The notes beneath the pieces were generated by a model that made no database searches, had not been told where the DNA came from, and saw only the letters and a list, made by a program, of their open reading frames with translations. From NCBI RefSeq assembly GCF_022664435.1, contig NZ_JAKREU010000009.1, positions 62,001 through 126,000 on the forward strand: DNA of 64,000 bases, read 5' to 3'. This stretch comes from Sphingomonas panni (GTDB lineage Bacteria > Pseudomonadota > Alphaproteobacteria > Sphingomonadales > Sphingomonadaceae). Both the position numbers and the translations under genes were made by a program. Shown piece by piece: positions 1-12,076 of this stretch; position 1 is the first letter of the stretch, and each line of letters starts with the position of its first letter.

Positions 1-439
1 TCACGCCGCCCCAGTTGGTGTTGATCTTGACCGGGCGCTTGGCCTTCGGCCCGATCCCCTCGCGCCAGTGATATTCGTCGGCGAAGCAGCCGCCGGGCCA
101 GCGGATGACCGGCACGCCAAGGCGCTTCAGCGCGGCGACGACGTCGTTGCGGAAGCCGCGCGTGTTGGGAATGCGGCGGTCGTTGCCGACCCACAGGCCG
201 CCATAGATGCCGTTGCCGAGATGTTCGGCGAACTGGGTGAAGATGCGCCGGTCATAGGTGGGGCCGGCCTGATCGCCGCGAATGGCGATCCGTGCGGGCT
301 GACCCGGCTGCGGCGTCGGGGCCGGCGGTGGCGTCGTCTGGGCGGCGGCGGTCGCCGCGATCAGCAGCGATGCGGTGCCGAGCGCAAAGGCGCGCGCCCG
401 CTGGCGCAGCTTGTGGCGCATGGTGGTCCGGCCGGTCAT
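1..439 (-). CDS. GH51 alpha-L-arabinofuranosidase, 5' part (cut by window edge)
   Basis: The gene reads leftwards and runs off the window start, so only about 146 N-terminal residues are visible. A signal peptide (hydrophobic stretch around residues 18-33, ending ATAAAQ) and a Pro-rich linker precede the family start. The stretch [16 protein letters not shown] and then [19 protein letters not shown] are typical of GH51 enzymes, which release terminal arabinose from arabinan and arabinoxylan side chains; a periplasmic location fits the signal peptide. ATG 439 is preceded by AGGGGGGA eight bases upstream; ATG 421 is an alternative. A FadR-type operator lies about 27 bp upstream. The catalytic acid/base and nucleophile regions lie outside the window, so activity cannot be judged. 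Confidence 0.85.
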   Translation of the reverse strand, partial: MTGRTTMRHKLRQRARAFALGTASLLIAATAAAQTTPPPAPTPQPGQPARIAIRGDQAGPTYDRRIFTQFAEHLGNGIYGGLWVGNDRRIPNTRGFRNDVVAALKRLGVPVIRWPGGCFADEYHWREGIGPKAKRPVKINTNWGGV

Positions 440-465
440 GGGATCAATCCCCCCTATGTCAGTTT

Positions 466-485
466 TTGTCTGACTAATGCGTAGC
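466..485 (-). promoter_or_regulatory. FadR-type operator upstream of the GH51 gene
   Basis: TTGTCTGACTAATGCG fits the FadR-family consensus TNGTNNNACNA. It matches, apart from two bases, the core of the palindrome in front of the sugar transporter at 62176. It sits 27 bp upstream of the GH51 start, where a repressor could act. Assignment to a specific regulator is inference. Confidence 0.45.
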
Positions 486-589
486 GGCAGCGCGGGGCGC
501 GATCAAGTGCCGATCGGGACGCTTTGCAGCCGGGAGCGGTCGGGGTAAGAGAGGGCGTTCCCTCCACTTTATCGACAGGTCCTGATCTT

Positions 590-1492
590 TTGACGTCTTC
601 CCCCCAGTCGTGCGGCCTTGTCGCGATCCTTGGTGCCCCGAATGCGGGCAAGTCGACATTGGTCAATGCGCTGGTCGGGCAAAAGGTCGCGATCACCAGT
701 CCGAAGGCGCAGACGACGCGCACCCGGTTGATGGGCATCGCGATCGAGGGCGATACCCAGCTGCTGCTGGTCGATACGCCGGGCATCTTCGAACCGAAGC
801 GGCGGCTGGACCGCGCGATGGTGTCGGCGGCATGGGAAGGCACGGCGGGGGCCGATGCGATCGCGGTGGTGGTCGACGGCAAGGGCGGGATCGGGCCGAA
901 GGTCCGCGCGATCGTCGAGCCGCTGGCCGGCCGGAAAGAGCCGAAGCTGCTGATCCTGAACAAGGTCGATATCGCCGACAAGCCGCGTCTGCTCGACCAT
1001 GCCGCGCGGCTGCACGAGATGGCGGCGTTCGAGGAAACCTTCTTCGTCAGCGCGCAGACCGGCGACGGCCTTGCAGAAATGAAGGCGGCGCTGGCCAAGC
1101 GGATGCCCGAGGGGCCGTGGCATTTCCCCGAGGACCAGGTGAGCGACGCCACCGACCGGATGCTGGCGGCCGAAGTGACTCGCGAACAGCTGTACCACCA
1201 GCTGCACGAGGAACTGCCCTATGCCAGCGCGGTCGATACCGAACGCTATCTGGAGCGTGAGGACGGATCGGTCGAGATCCACCAGCAAATCTATGTCGCG
1301 CGCGACACGCAGCGCGCGATCGTGCTGGGCAAGGGCGGGCAGCGGATCAAGGAAATCGGCGCGACCGCGCGCAAGGAATTGCAGGAATTGCTGGGCGTGC
1401 GCGTCCACCTGTACCTGCATGTGAAGGTCAAGCCGAACTGGGAAGAGGACCGGATGCTGTACCGGGATATCGGGCTGGACTGGGTGGAGTAG
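590..1492 (+). CDS. era: GTPase Era
   Basis: Era binds GTP and the 3' end of 16S rRNA and is needed for 30S ribosome maturation. Visible motifs from the TTG start are G1 GAPNAGKS (about residues 15-22), the switch region around QTTRTR, G3 DTPG, G4 NKVD, and a C-terminal KH domain with LGKGGQRIKEIG. From TTG 590 the product is 300 aa, the usual Era length. The in-frame ATG at 524 would add 22 residues without homology character. An AGG about ten bases before the TTG supports the shorter start. Downstream is a perfect 32-bp inverted repeat shared with the convergent receptor gene. Confidence 0.93.
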   Translation: MTSSPQSCGLVAILGAPNAGKSTLVNALVGQKVAITSPKAQTTRTRLMGIAIEGDTQLLLVDTPGIFEPKRRLDRAMVSAAWEGTAGADAIAVVVDGKGGIGPKVRAIVEPLAGRKEPKLLILNKVDIADKPRLLDHAARLHEMAAFEETFFVSAQTGDGLAEMKAALAKRMPEGPWHFPEDQVSDATDRMLAAEVTREQLYHQLHEELPYASAVDTERYLEREDGSVEIHQQIYVARDTQRAIVLGKGGQRIKEIGATARKELQELLGVRVHLYLHVKVKPNWEEDRMLYRDIGLDWVE

Positions 1493-1505
1493 TTTCGCAC
1501 GTGAC

Positions 1506-1592
1506 GTCACCCCGGGCTTGACCCGGGGTCCCGCTTCTTCTTCTTCTCGACCGCAGGTAGGAAGCGGGACCCCGGGTCAAGCCCGGGGTGAC
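1506..1592. repeat. Perfect 32-bp inverted repeat between era and the receptor
   Basis: The left arm (1506-1537, beginning GTCACCCCGGGCTTGACC) and right arm (1561-1592) are exact reverse complements around a 23-bp spacer. The element lies between convergent genes and probably ends transcription in both directions. A single related arm occurs at 39104. Confidence 0.85.
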
Positions 1593-1606
1593 GATGAGAG
1601 GGAAGC

Positions 1607-4111
1607 TCAGAACAGTTTCCGCACCGACAGCCGCACGATCCGGCCGTAAGGGTCGAGGAACGACGGCTGGAAGCGATAGGGTGTTGCGCCGCTCCGGTCG
1701 CGGACGTCGACGCGGTCGTTGAGCAGGTTCTGTACCTCGAACTGGAACACCATCCGCTTCGCCCATGGGGCGTTCGGGGCAATTTTGTCGGCCTGCATCT
1801 GCGAATAGAGGCCGAGGAAGGTCAGCCCCGAAAAGCGCAGGTCGGACGCGGGCAGCGGGCTGCGGATGCGGGTGCCGGGACGCCAGTTGGCATAGACGCC
1901 CATGCGGAACGCGCCCTTCGATCCGCCGATATTGCCCATGACTTCATAACGCGGCCGGCCGCTATTGCCGTCGAGCGTCTCGCCGTCGAGCAGGTCGAGT
2001 TCGCCCTGTCCCGGCCGGAGCGTCAGCCGGTCGTCGAGCCGCGCGGTGAGCGTGACGAAGGACCAGAGCTGCGGCCGTTCGGGCGGGGGCGGCGCGTCCT
2101 TGGCCGGGGGCGTGGGCGTGGGGCCGATGGGGCCGAAGAACGAGACCTCCGCCTTCAGCTTGCGCTCGACTTCGCGGAACAGGTTGACCGGGCGGATATC
2201 GGCCCGCAGCAGTCGGCCGCTATCGTCGCGGACGAAGCGGTCGGGGAAGGCCGCCTGCAACGCCGCCGTCGCGCTGCCGAGATTGGCGACCTGATCGGTG
2301 ATGCGCGTGTCGATATAGCTGAGATTGAGGTTCAGCTGCTTGTCCTTGATCGGACGCCAGCCGATGCCGAGCGTGCGGATCTGCCGTTCCTCGGGCCTGA
2401 GGTCGGTGTTGCCGCCGCCGGTGACCGCGATCGGCGCGCTGGCCCCGGTCACGAAATCGAAGAACGGCGTGTTGGGCACGGTGACGATCGGCTGGGTCAG
2501 CGTGGCGATGGCGGGCGGGGTGCGGGCGGTGTTGATCGACGCGGTGATCGACACCGGGCGCTTCGGCGTCCAGTTCAGCGCGAAATTGCTGCTGGCGAGG
2601 CTGCCATAATCCGACACGCCGGTGAGGCCGAACAGGACATTGGCGGACAGCGACCCGATCGCCGACAGCACGCCGCGATCGGCCGAGGCGATCGGCAGGT
2701 CGATGCTGGCGCTGCCGCCGCGCACGGTGCGGGTCAGGTCGCTCGCCGCGCCGGCATCGTCGGCCAGCCGTCCGCTGCTGCTTGAGCGGGCATAGTCGGC
2801 GTTCAGGGTCAGCTGCGCCGGGCCGGCGGGCAGTTGCAGGACCGGGCCGGTGGCGGTCGCCTTGCCCGTCAGCGTACCGGTGACGGTGCGGCTGCGGGTG
2901 ACGATCATCGGTTGCGCAGCGAGGGTCGGGCCGAGGTCGAAGGGGTTTGCGCCGGCATCGACCGCCGCCTGCAACGCATCGGCCGCGACGCCGCGATCGA
3001 CGGCGGCCCGGGCGCGCACCCGGTCGTAGCCGCCGGTCACGGTCCAGAGCCAGCGGCCGAACCCGCCCTGCACCGTCGAGGCGGCGTGCAGCGTCAGGCT
3101 GTCGTTGCGCTGGGTCAGCACCGCCCCTTCGTCGAGATAGCGGTCGAGCAGCACCGGGCCGGCAAAGGGCAGCGCGGTGTCGCCGGGCACGGTGAGCGTC
3201 GCCCCCTGCAGCCCGGCGAGCGCGCGACCGCGTTCGGCCTCCATCGTCAGGTTGAGCGAGGCGAGCATCGTCCTGCCGATCGGCACGACATGGGTGCCGT
3301 CGACCTTCAGCGCGTCGCGGCTGCGCAGCGACAGGAAAGGGGCAAGATCGGTCGCGCGTGGCCCTGCGGCATAGTCGGCCAGCGTGGCGCGCCGCGTCGG
3401 GTCGAGCGGCACGGCGGCGACCGTCACCGGACGTCCGGCCAGCGCATCGAGCGCCGGGTCGATACTGCCCCCGCCGATCGCGCGGAGATTGCCGATCCGG
3501 TCGAACGGGCTGTCGCTGTCGGGCAGATAGGGCCGCTGCGTGGCGCGCAGGCGGTTCTGCCGGTCGTAGTTGATCGACAGCAGCGTGCGGCGGTCGCCCG
3601 CGATGCGGGTCGATCCCAGCTCCAGCCGCTCGGTGCCGCCGCCGCCATCGGTGGTGGTGCCGGCCCCCTGATCGACGACGATCGCGCGGAACTGCGGTTT
3701 CAGGACGAAATTGACGACGCGGACCGTCGGGGCGAAGCCGAAGCGGGCGGCATCCTGTTCGGACAGGACCTCGGTGCGTTCCAGCGCCTCGGGCGGGAGC
3801 GTCCAGATTTCGCGATAGCCCGAAATGCGCCGGCCGTTCAGCAGGAACACGGGTTCGCCGCCGCTGGCCGAGGTGGTGAGGGGGGCGATGAGCTTCGCCA
3901 GCTGTTCCATGCTGGTCGCGCCCAGCGCGCGCAGCGCGGCGGCATCCAGCACCGCGACCGGCGCGATATCGCCGATCGCCGAACCGCTCGGGCGCTTGCC
4001 GGTGACGACGATGTCTTCGCGGGAGTCGGCGGTATCGTCCTGCGCGGCGGCGGGGAGCGGCATCGCCATGACGGCGGCACCGGCCAGCGTTCGTCCGACT
4101 GCCACCCGCAT
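1607..4111 (-). CDS. TonB-dependent outer-membrane receptor
   Basis: The predicted 834-aa product has a signal peptide ending PLPAAAQ, then the plug start EDIVVTGKR, a plug with VFLLNGRRISGYREIWTLPPEALERTEVLSEQDAARFGF, and a long beta-barrel ending in the aromatic residue of VRKLF, as expected for barrel insertion. It would import a ligand across the outer membrane using TonB energy; the ligand cannot be told. The start at 4111 is chosen because GGAG lies six bases upstream and the signal peptide begins there; further ATGs at 4123 and 4126 and an open frame to 4252 exist. It is the last gene of its transcript and converges on era. Confidence 0.85.
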   Translation of the reverse strand: MRVAVGRTLAGAAVMAMPLPAAAQDDTADSREDIVVTGKRPSGSAIGDIAPVAVLDAAALRALGATSMEQLAKLIAPLTTSASGGEPVFLLNGRRISGYREIWTLPPEALERTEVLSEQDAARFGFAPTVRVVNFVLKPQFRAIVVDQGAGTTTDGGGGTERLELGSTRIAGDRRTLLSINYDRQNRLRATQRPYLPDSDSPFDRIGNLRAIGGGSIDPALDALAGRPVTVAAVPLDPTRRATLADYAAGPRATDLAPFLSLRSRDALKVDGTHVVPIGRTMLASLNLTMEAERGRALAGLQGATLTVPGDTALPFAGPVLLDRYLDEGAVLTQRNDSLTLHAASTVQGGFGRWLWTVTGGYDRVRARAAVDRGVAADALQAAVDAGANPFDLGPTLAAQPMIVTRSRTVTGTLTGKATATGPVLQLPAGPAQLTLNADYARSSSSGRLADDAGAASDLTRTVRGGSASIDLPIASADRGVLSAIGSLSANVLFGLTGVSDYGSLASSNFALNWTPKRPVSITASINTARTPPAIATLTQPIVTVPNTPFFDFVTGASAPIAVTGGGNTDLRPEERQIRTLGIGWRPIKDKQLNLNLSYIDTRITDQVANLGSATAALQAAFPDRFVRDDSGRLLRADIRPVNLFREVERKLKAEVSFFGPIGPTPTPPAKDAPPPPERPQLWSFVTLTARLDDRLTLRPGQGELDLLDGETLDGNSGRPRYEVMGNIGGSKGAFRMGVYANWRPGTRIRSPLPASDLRFSGLTFLGLYSQMQADKIAPNAPWAKRMVFQFEVQNLLNDRVDVRDRSGATPYRFQPSFLDPYGRIVRLSVRKLF

Positions 4112-4201
4112 CCGCCGCTCCATCATCGTTGCGGCAACCGGGCTAGGAGCGGTTTCGGACCGAAGCATGGCGAAAAACGGCAATGGCGCGGCGGGCCATG
4201 C

Positions 4202-4241
4202 AAAAAGGGCCGGCCCTCCCCTTGCAGGAAGGACCGACCCC
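4202..4241 (-). terminator. Rho-independent terminator of the glycine-zipper gene
   Basis: Read on the minus strand, a 14-bp RNA stem forms between 4240-4227 and 4220-4207 when G-U pairs are allowed, closed by a short loop and followed by a run of five U (4206-4202). It begins about 45 nt after the stop codon of the gene at 4285. Confidence 0.7.
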
Positions 4242-4284
4242 ATGTCCGACACCCCGTTACGCCACCGGGGGTGCCGGAAACCGG

Positions 4285-4653
4285 TTAGCGGTTGCAGTAG
4301 CGCGGCGGGTCGGCCCGATCGATCGCCCGGCCGGCGACCGCACCGACGCCACCACCAAGGATGGTGCCGAGCAGGCGGTTGCCGCGACCGGCAACGGTGT
4401 TGCCGAGCAGGCCGCCGGCGATCGCACCGATCACGGTGCCGCCATCGCCATTCTCGCAGCGCGCGCCGCGGCGGTTATACTGGCGGTCGTTATAGTAACC
4501 GCGGTCGCCGCGATATTCACGATAGCCGCGACCGTCGCGATAATCCCGCTCGTAGCGGTCCCCGCGCCAGCTCTGCGCCGAAGCGGCGGTGGGGGCGGCG
4601 GCGGTAGCGACCGTGGCAAGCGCGGCAGCGGCAAGCGTCAGCTTCTTGAACAT
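4285..4653 (-). CDS. Glycine-zipper 2TM-domain envelope protein
   Basis: This 122-aa protein has a signal peptide (residues 1-26, ending AASAQ), a middle part rich in Tyr, Arg, Asp and Gly, and a C-terminal glycine zipper (GGTVIGAIAGGLLGNTVAGRGNRLLGTILGGGVGAVAGRAI) like that in the 17-kDa surface antigen and 2TM families. Such proteins sit in the outer envelope; no biochemical function is known. GAGGGAG seven bases before ATG supports the start. A strong terminator follows. It is monocistronic. Confidence 0.8.
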   Translation of the reverse strand: MFKKLTLAAAALATVATAAAPTAASAQSWRGDRYERDYRDGRGYREYRGDRGYYNDRQYNRRGARCENGDGGTVIGAIAGGLLGNTVAGRGNRLLGTILGGGVGAVAGRAIDRADPPRYCNR

Positions 4654-4804
4654 GGGTCTTCTCCCTCAAAACTCGGTGACGGTGGTTGATCCCTTGTGGG
4701 GAAGTCCGTCTGTGAGTTGGGGTATGGACCGATTCGCTTGAGCGGATACTGAATGCGCCTGTTAGCTGCCGTTCAGTATCGGTGCGGGGTGGAGGGCGAG
4801 ATTT

Positions 4805-4900
4805 CGTCACTCCCGCGAAGGCGGGAGTCCATACACGCTGTCGTTGGCGATCCTGCCGCGCCATCGGCGTTTATGGATTCCCGCCTTCGCGGGAATGACG
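4805..4900. repeat. Inverted-repeat cassette, family A
   Basis: The left arm CGTCACTCCCGCGAAGGCGG and the opposed right arm ending CGGGAATGACG (4898-4900) flank about 40 bp. The same arms recur at 27291, 40102, 44183 and 45910. Together with the gyrB promoter this accounts for the 325-bp gene-free stretch 4654-4978. Confidence 0.85.
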
Positions 4901-4948
4901 AGCGCGGGGTGCCGAAACCACCCCGCGCCCATGCGGGTTTTGCTTTAG

Positions 4949-7447
<2,499 letters not shown>

Positions 7448-7480
7448 GGCGGCGGAGCGGGCGCTTCGGTGCGTCCGTCC

Positions 7481-7558
7481 GTATTCCCGCGCAGGTGGGA
7501 ATCCAGAGCCAACGGCGTTGCGCTCCGTTACCCTGGACCCCCGCCTGCGCGGGGGTAC
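7481..7558. repeat. Inverted-repeat cassette after gyrB
   Basis: The arms GTATTCCCGCGCAGGTGGGA and its opposed partner ending CGCGGGGGTAC bracket about 30 bp. It lies between convergent genes and may end gyrB transcription. Confidence 0.75.
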
Positions 7559-7619
7559 GCGTAAGGGCGTAAGGGCCGTTCCCGTCCATTTCCCCGACCC
7601 AACCCCATGCACTCCGTTC

Positions 7620-7725
7620 GGTTCGAGCAGCTTCGAGCTTGTCGAGAAGCGGCAGTCGAGAACCCGTCCGCTTGGGGCAACCCCTTCTCGACTTCGGTTC
7701 TCGACAGGCTCGAACCTGCGCTCGA
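7620..7725. repeat. Repeat with TTCTCGAC/GTCGAGAA arms
   Basis: Several copies of GTCGAGAA and TTCTCGAC with adjoining TTCGAGC/GCTCGAA arms alternate here, able to fold into more than one hairpin. Together with the cassette at 7481 this explains most of the 338-bp gene-free region 7448-7785. Confidence 0.55.
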
Positions 7726-7785
7726 AGCAAACGGGGTTAGGGGGCGAGGGTGTGAGGGGGCGAGGGTAGGGAAGCGCGCGCCCCT

Positions 7786-10194
7786 CTAATCCAGCGCCAT
7801 CGCCTCTGCCGCCAGCGCCTCCGCCTCGATCAGCAGTGCGTCCTCCGCCGACCCTTGCGTCACCCGTTCGCGGCCGACCAGTACCAGCACCGGCACCGCC
7901 AGCGGGCTGACCCGGTCGAGGTCGACATGGCGGATGCGCGCCTGTGCCGTTTCCAGCAGCTTCGCCAGCCGCCCGACATCGGTCATCCGCGCGCGGGCAT
8001 CCTCCCACGCCGCCTGCAGCAGCAGATGGCCGGGTTCGTATTTGCGCAGCACGTCATAGATCAGGTCGGTCGAGAAGGTCACCTGCTTGCCGGTCTTGCG
8101 CTTGCCGGGATGCTGGCGCTCGACGAGGCCGCCGATCACCGCGACCTCGCGAAAGGCGCGTTTCAGCAGCGCCGATCCCTGTACCCAGTCGACGAACTCA
8201 TGCTCCAGAATGTCGGGAGAGAATAGCGCGGCGGGGTCGGTGATCGGTTCGAGGCAATAGCAGGCCAGCGCATAGTCGTTCGACACGAAGCCGATCGGGT
8301 GCATGCCCATCGCCTCCATCCGGCGCGTGATCAACATGCCGAGCGACTGGTGCGCGTTCCACCCTTCGAAGCTGTAGGCGACCATATAGTGCCGCCCGTC
8401 ATGCGGGAATGTCTCGACCAGCAGTTCGCCGGGCCGCGGCAGCACCGATCGCCGCGACTGGATTTCCAGCCACTCGCGCACATCGTCGGGAAAACGCGAC
8501 CATTGCGAAGAATCTGCCAGAAACCCGCGCACCCGGTCGGCTAGGTTGGTCGACAGCGCCATGCGCGTGCCGCCATATTTGGGGATGCGCGCAGGCTTGC
8601 TGGTCGCGCGGACGACCAGGTCGGTCAGCTCGATCTTTTCCACCTCAAGGCTCATGCCGGAGAAGAAGAAGGTATCGCCGGGCGACAGGGTGGAGGCGAA
8701 ATATTCCTCGACCGTGCCGAGGCGCCGGCCATTCTTGAACCGCACGTCGAGCGTGGGGGCATCGACGATGATCCCGGCGTTGAGGCGATGCTGCGCGATG
8801 AACGCCGGTTTGGTGACGGTCCACCGCCCGTCGCTGCCGAGCCGCAGCCGCTTGAACCGGTCATAGGCCTTCAGCGCATAGCCGCCCTCGGCGATGTAAT
8901 GCAGCACGCGGTCGAACGTGTCGGCGTCGAGCGCCGAATAGGGCAGCGCGCCCTGCACCTCCGCCAGCATGTCGGCGGCGGCGAAGGGTTCGGCACAGGC
9001 ACAGCCCATCAGATGCTGGGCGAGCACGTCGAGCGCACCGGGGCGGAAGACTTCGCGGTCCAGCTCGCCCGCTTCCACCGCGTCGAGTGCGGCCTGCGCC
9101 TCCAGAAATTCGAAGCGGTTGCCCGGTACCAGCAGCGCCTTCGACACTTCGTCCAGCCGGTGGTTGGCGCGGCCGATCCGTTGGAGCAGGCGCGACGATC
9201 CCTTGGGCGCGCCCATTTGGATCACGCAATCGACATCGCCCCAGTCGACGCCGAGGTCGAGGCTGGCAGTGGCGACCAGCGCGCGCAGGCGGCCGTCGGC
9301 CATCGCCGCCTCGACCTTGCGCCGCGCCTCGCGGTCGAGGCTGCCGTGATGGACGCCGATCGGCAGCTGCGCGTCGTTGGCCAGCCACAGATCCTGAAAG
9401 ATCAGTTCGGCGAGGCTGCGGGTGTTGCAGAAGACGATGGTGGTGCGGTGGCGCTCGATCTCGCGCATCACTTGCTGCGCAGCATAGCGGCCGGAATGGC
9501 CCGACCACGGGATGCGGTCCTGCGGTAGGAGGATGCGGATATCGGGATCGGCCCCCGGCTCGCCCTGTACCAATGTCACCGTATCGATATCGCCATAGGG
9601 TGCGAGCCATGCGCGATAGCCGTCGGGGTCGGCGACCGTCGCCGACAGCGCGACGCGGCGGAGGCCGGGAGCATGGCGCTGCAGGCGGGTGAGGCACAGC
9701 GACAGCAGGTCACCGCGCTTGTCGGTGGCGAAGGCGTGCACCTCGTCGATGATGATCGTGCGCAGCGACGCGAACAGCCGGTCGGCATCGGGATAGGACA
9801 GCAGCAGGCTGAGTGATTCGGGCGTGGTCAGCAGGATGTGCGGCGGCTTGCTGCGCTGGCGGGCCTTGCGGTCGGACGGGGTGTCACCGGTGCGGGTTTC
9901 GACCCGGATGGGCAGGTCCATCTCGGCGATCGGGGTCAGCAGGTTGCGCTGCACATCGACCGCGAGCGCCTTGAGCGGCGAGATGTAGAGGGTGTGGAGG
10001 CCGTCACTCGGGTGCTCGATCAGGTCGGCCAGCGTCGGCAGGAAGCCGGCGAGCGTCTTGCCCGCACCGGTCGCGGCGACGAGCAGCGCGTGGTTGCCGG
10101 CACGCGCGACGTCGAGCATTTCGCGCTGGTGGCGACGCGGGGACCAGCCACGGGCGGCGAACCAGTCGGTCAGGGGGGCGGGGAGGGCTCGCAC
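7786..10194 (-). CDS. Ligase-associated, Lhr-like DEXH-box helicase
   Basis: This is a superfamily-2 DNA helicase of the Lhr type, the class associated in many bacteria with an ATP-dependent DNA ligase and an exonuclease in DNA repair. Visible motifs are Q-region HQREML, motif I ATGAGKT, Ia ISPLKALAVD, II DEVH, III SAT, IV FCNTRSLAE, V ATASLDLGVDWGDVD and VI QRIGRANHR. About 800 aa is the usual length. The ligase and nuclease partners are not adjacent here. GTG 10194 (giving VRALPAPLTDWFAARGW) is preferred to the ATG at 10257, because the extra 21 residues run up against a repeat and look non-coding; no clear ribosome site settles it. Confidence 0.88.
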   Translation of the reverse strand: MRALPAPLTDWFAARGWSPRRHQREMLDVARAGNHALLVAATGAGKTLAGFLPTLADLIEHPSDGLHTLYISPLKALAVDVQRNLLTPIAEMDLPIRVETRTGDTPSDRKARQRSKPPHILLTTPESLSLLLSYPDADRLFASLRTIIIDEVHAFATDKRGDLLSLCLTRLQRHAPGLRRVALSATVADPDGYRAWLAPYGDIDTVTLVQGEPGADPDIRILLPQDRIPWSGHSGRYAAQQVMREIERHRTTIVFCNTRSLAELIFQDLWLANDAQLPIGVHHGSLDREARRKVEAAMADGRLRALVATASLDLGVDWGDVDCVIQMGAPKGSSRLLQRIGRANHRLDEVSKALLVPGNRFEFLEAQAALDAVEAGELDREVFRPGALDVLAQHLMGCACAEPFAAADMLAEVQGALPYSALDADTFDRVLHYIAEGGYALKAYDRFKRLRLGSDGRWTVTKPAFIAQHRLNAGIIVDAPTLDVRFKNGRRLGTVEEYFASTLSPGDTFFFSGMSLEVEKIELTDLVVRATSKPARIPKYGGTRMALSTNLADRVRGFLADSSQWSRFPDDVREWLEIQSRRSVLPRPGELLVETFPHDGRHYMVAYSFEGWNAHQSLGMLITRRMEAMGMHPIGFVSNDYALACYCLEPITDPAALFSPDILEHEFVDWVQGSALLKRAFREVAVIGGLVERQHPGKRKTGKQVTFSTDLIYDVLRKYEPGHLLLQAAWEDARARMTDVGRLAKLLETAQARIRHVDLDRVSPLAVPVLVLVGRERVTQGSAEDALLIEAEALAAEAMALD

Positions 10195-10260
10195 TCCCGC
10201 AGATGTAGGGTGGCGAGGGCGGGGTGCAAAGTATCGGGACTTCACACCCCCCACCATTAC

Positions 10261-10352
10261 CGTACCCCGGCGGAGGCCGGGGTCCAGTCACGAAGCGGTG
10301 CGAAAGAGTGGCCGACGTTCACCAACTGGACCCCGGCCTTCGCCGGGGTACG
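10261..10352. repeat. Inverted-repeat cassette, family D
   Basis: The left arm CGTACCCCGGCGGAGGCCGG and the opposed arm GGCCTTCGCCGGGGTACGG flank about 40 bp between the phoD end and the helicase start. Confidence 0.8.
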
Positions 10353-10377
10353 GGATTTGGCGGAGGTGCGGTTTGCG

Positions 10378-12027
10378 TTAGACCGCCGTCATCGGCCCCG
10401 GCTTGCCCGCCGCGACCCGCCAGCGGGCGGTCGTCGCGGTCGTGAAGTCCGGCGTCGTCACGCTCGACACGGTGCGGAACTGCGCATCGGCATGGGTCGG
10501 CGTCAGGGTCAGCAGCAGATAGCCCCTGCGGTCCTGATCGCAGTAGCGGACCTCGGGCGCGTTCTTCTCGATCACCTTGCCGAGGCCGGGCAGAAGCGAG
10601 CCATAGGACGGGCTGGAGATCGCGGTCGCGCCGAATTCGTGGGCGACCAGCCGCCCGCTGTCGTCGTGCAGGTCGTTGGCCCAGCCGGCATGGCTGTCGC
10701 CCGACAGGACGACCGGGCGCGATTTGGCGCGGCGGAACGTGGCATAGAGCCGTTCGCGCGCCGGGGGATAGCCGTCCCAGCTGTCGAAATTGAACGGCAG
10801 TCCGGCGCGGTACGAGCGCTGTCCGGCGGCGATGCGCGGGGCATAGGCGGCGGGCAGGCCGTTGAGCAGGTCGGCAAAGCCCTGCGCGCCCAGTTCCTTG
10901 ATGAGGTCGGGGCCGGGCACCTTCGCCATCACCACCTGGTTGCCGAGCAGCTGCCACGGGCGCTTCGCCTCGACCGAGCGGATCAGTTCGCGCTCGACCC
11001 AATCCTGTTGCCCACGCCCCAGCAATTCGCGGTCGGGTCGGGCGCGGATCGCCATCATCGTGGCATAATCCTCCGGTTCGATCCCGGCCCCCTTGGGCGC
11101 GGCCTGTTCCGAGCGGGCGAGCAGGCGGGTTTCGACCATCACCAGCGTGGCGAGGTCGCCGAAATCGAAGCTGCGGTTGATCGCGGCCCAGGGCTGGCCG
11201 GGTTTGGGATCGCGGATCGGCATCCATTCGAAATAGGCCTGCATCGCCGCCGCCTTGCGCGCCGCCCAATCGCCTTCGGTCGCCGGATCGTGATTCTCCG
11301 CGCCGCCGACCCAGGCGTCGTTGGCGCTTTCGTGATCGTCCCACACGCAGATGAACGCGGCGCGGGCGTGCGCGGCCTGCATGGCGGGGTCGCGCTTCAC
11401 CTGCGCATGGCGGGTGCGATAATCGGCCAGCGTCACGATCTCATGCGTCGGTTCGGGCAGGCGGTTCAGCTTGCGGCCGATCTCCGCGCCATAGCCCTCC
11501 GCGCCATATTCGTAGATGTAGTCGCCCAGATGCAGCACCGCATCGACGCGCGGTTCGGCGGCGATCGCGGTATAGGCGTGCCAATAGCCGCCGGGATAGA
11601 GCTGGCACGACACCACCGCCAGCGCGACGTCGCGCGTGGCGCCGCGGGGCAGGGTGCGGAAGCGGCCCCGGGGCGAGGCGGTGCCGCCCGGTGCGGTGAA
11701 CCAGTACCAATATTCGGTGCCGGGCTTCAGGCCGGTCGCCTCGACCTTCGCGGTGAAGTCGCGGGCGGCGCGCGCGGTCGCGCGGCCCGTGGTGATGGCC
11801 GGCCCGTCCGCGCTTGCCGCGACGTGCCAGTCGAGCGCGATATCGCCGGTGCCCTCCGCAACCGGGGTGGCGCGGGTCCAGAGGATCGCGCCGTCCGCCG
11901 CCGGATCGCCGCTGGCGACGCCATGCGCGAAGGTCGCGGCCGATGGCGCGGCATGGGCGATGGTCGGCAGGGTGAGGGCGGCACTGCTGCCCATCATTCG
12001 GAGGGCGTCGCGGCGGTTCAGCGTCAT
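10378..12027 (-). CDS. phoD: PhoD-family alkaline phosphatase/phosphodiesterase
   Basis: PhoD enzymes release phosphate from phosphodiesters and monoesters outside the cytoplasm and are classic phosphate-starvation proteins using metal cofactors. The 549-aa product begins with a twin-arginine-type leader (LNRRDALRMMG, then a hydrophobic run ending AHA). It then shows the N-terminal Ig-like domain and metal-site motifs VVSCQLYPGG, HLGDYIYEYG, CVWDDHESANDAW and LSGDSHAGWANDL. The divergent neighbour is a TonB receptor, and the shared promoter carries overlapping Pho-box-like repeats on both strands. Substrate range is not readable from sequence. Confidence 0.9.
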   Translation of the reverse strand: MTLNRRDALRMMGSSAALTLPTIAHAAPSAATFAHGVASGDPAADGAILWTRATPVAEGTGDIALDWHVAASADGPAITTGRATARAARDFTAKVEATGLKPGTEYWYWFTAPGGTASPRGRFRTLPRGATRDVALAVVSCQLYPGGYWHAYTAIAAEPRVDAVLHLGDYIYEYGAEGYGAEIGRKLNRLPEPTHEIVTLADYRTRHAQVKRDPAMQAAHARAAFICVWDDHESANDAWVGGAENHDPATEGDWAARKAAAMQAYFEWMPIRDPKPGQPWAAINRSFDFGDLATLVMVETRLLARSEQAAPKGAGIEPEDYATMMAIRARPDRELLGRGQQDWVERELIRSVEAKRPWQLLGNQVVMAKVPGPDLIKELGAQGFADLLNGLPAAYAPRIAAGQRSYRAGLPFNFDSWDGYPPARERLYATFRRAKSRPVVLSGDSHAGWANDLHDDSGRLVAHEFGATAISSPSYGSLLPGLGKVIEKNAPEVRYCDQDRRGYLLLTLTPTHADAQFRTVSSVTTPDFTTATTARWRVAAGKPGPMTAV

Positions 12028-12076
12028 GGGGCACGGCCTTTGTGAAACGATCTGCGCGGCGTCCTATGGCCGACAT

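Noticed and set aside
2834..4288. Long plus-strand open frames opposite the receptor at 1607-4111, and similar long antisense frames elsewhere.
   Set aside because: They are rich in Arg, Gly and Ala with no domain pattern, as expected from antisense frames in GC-rich coding DNA.
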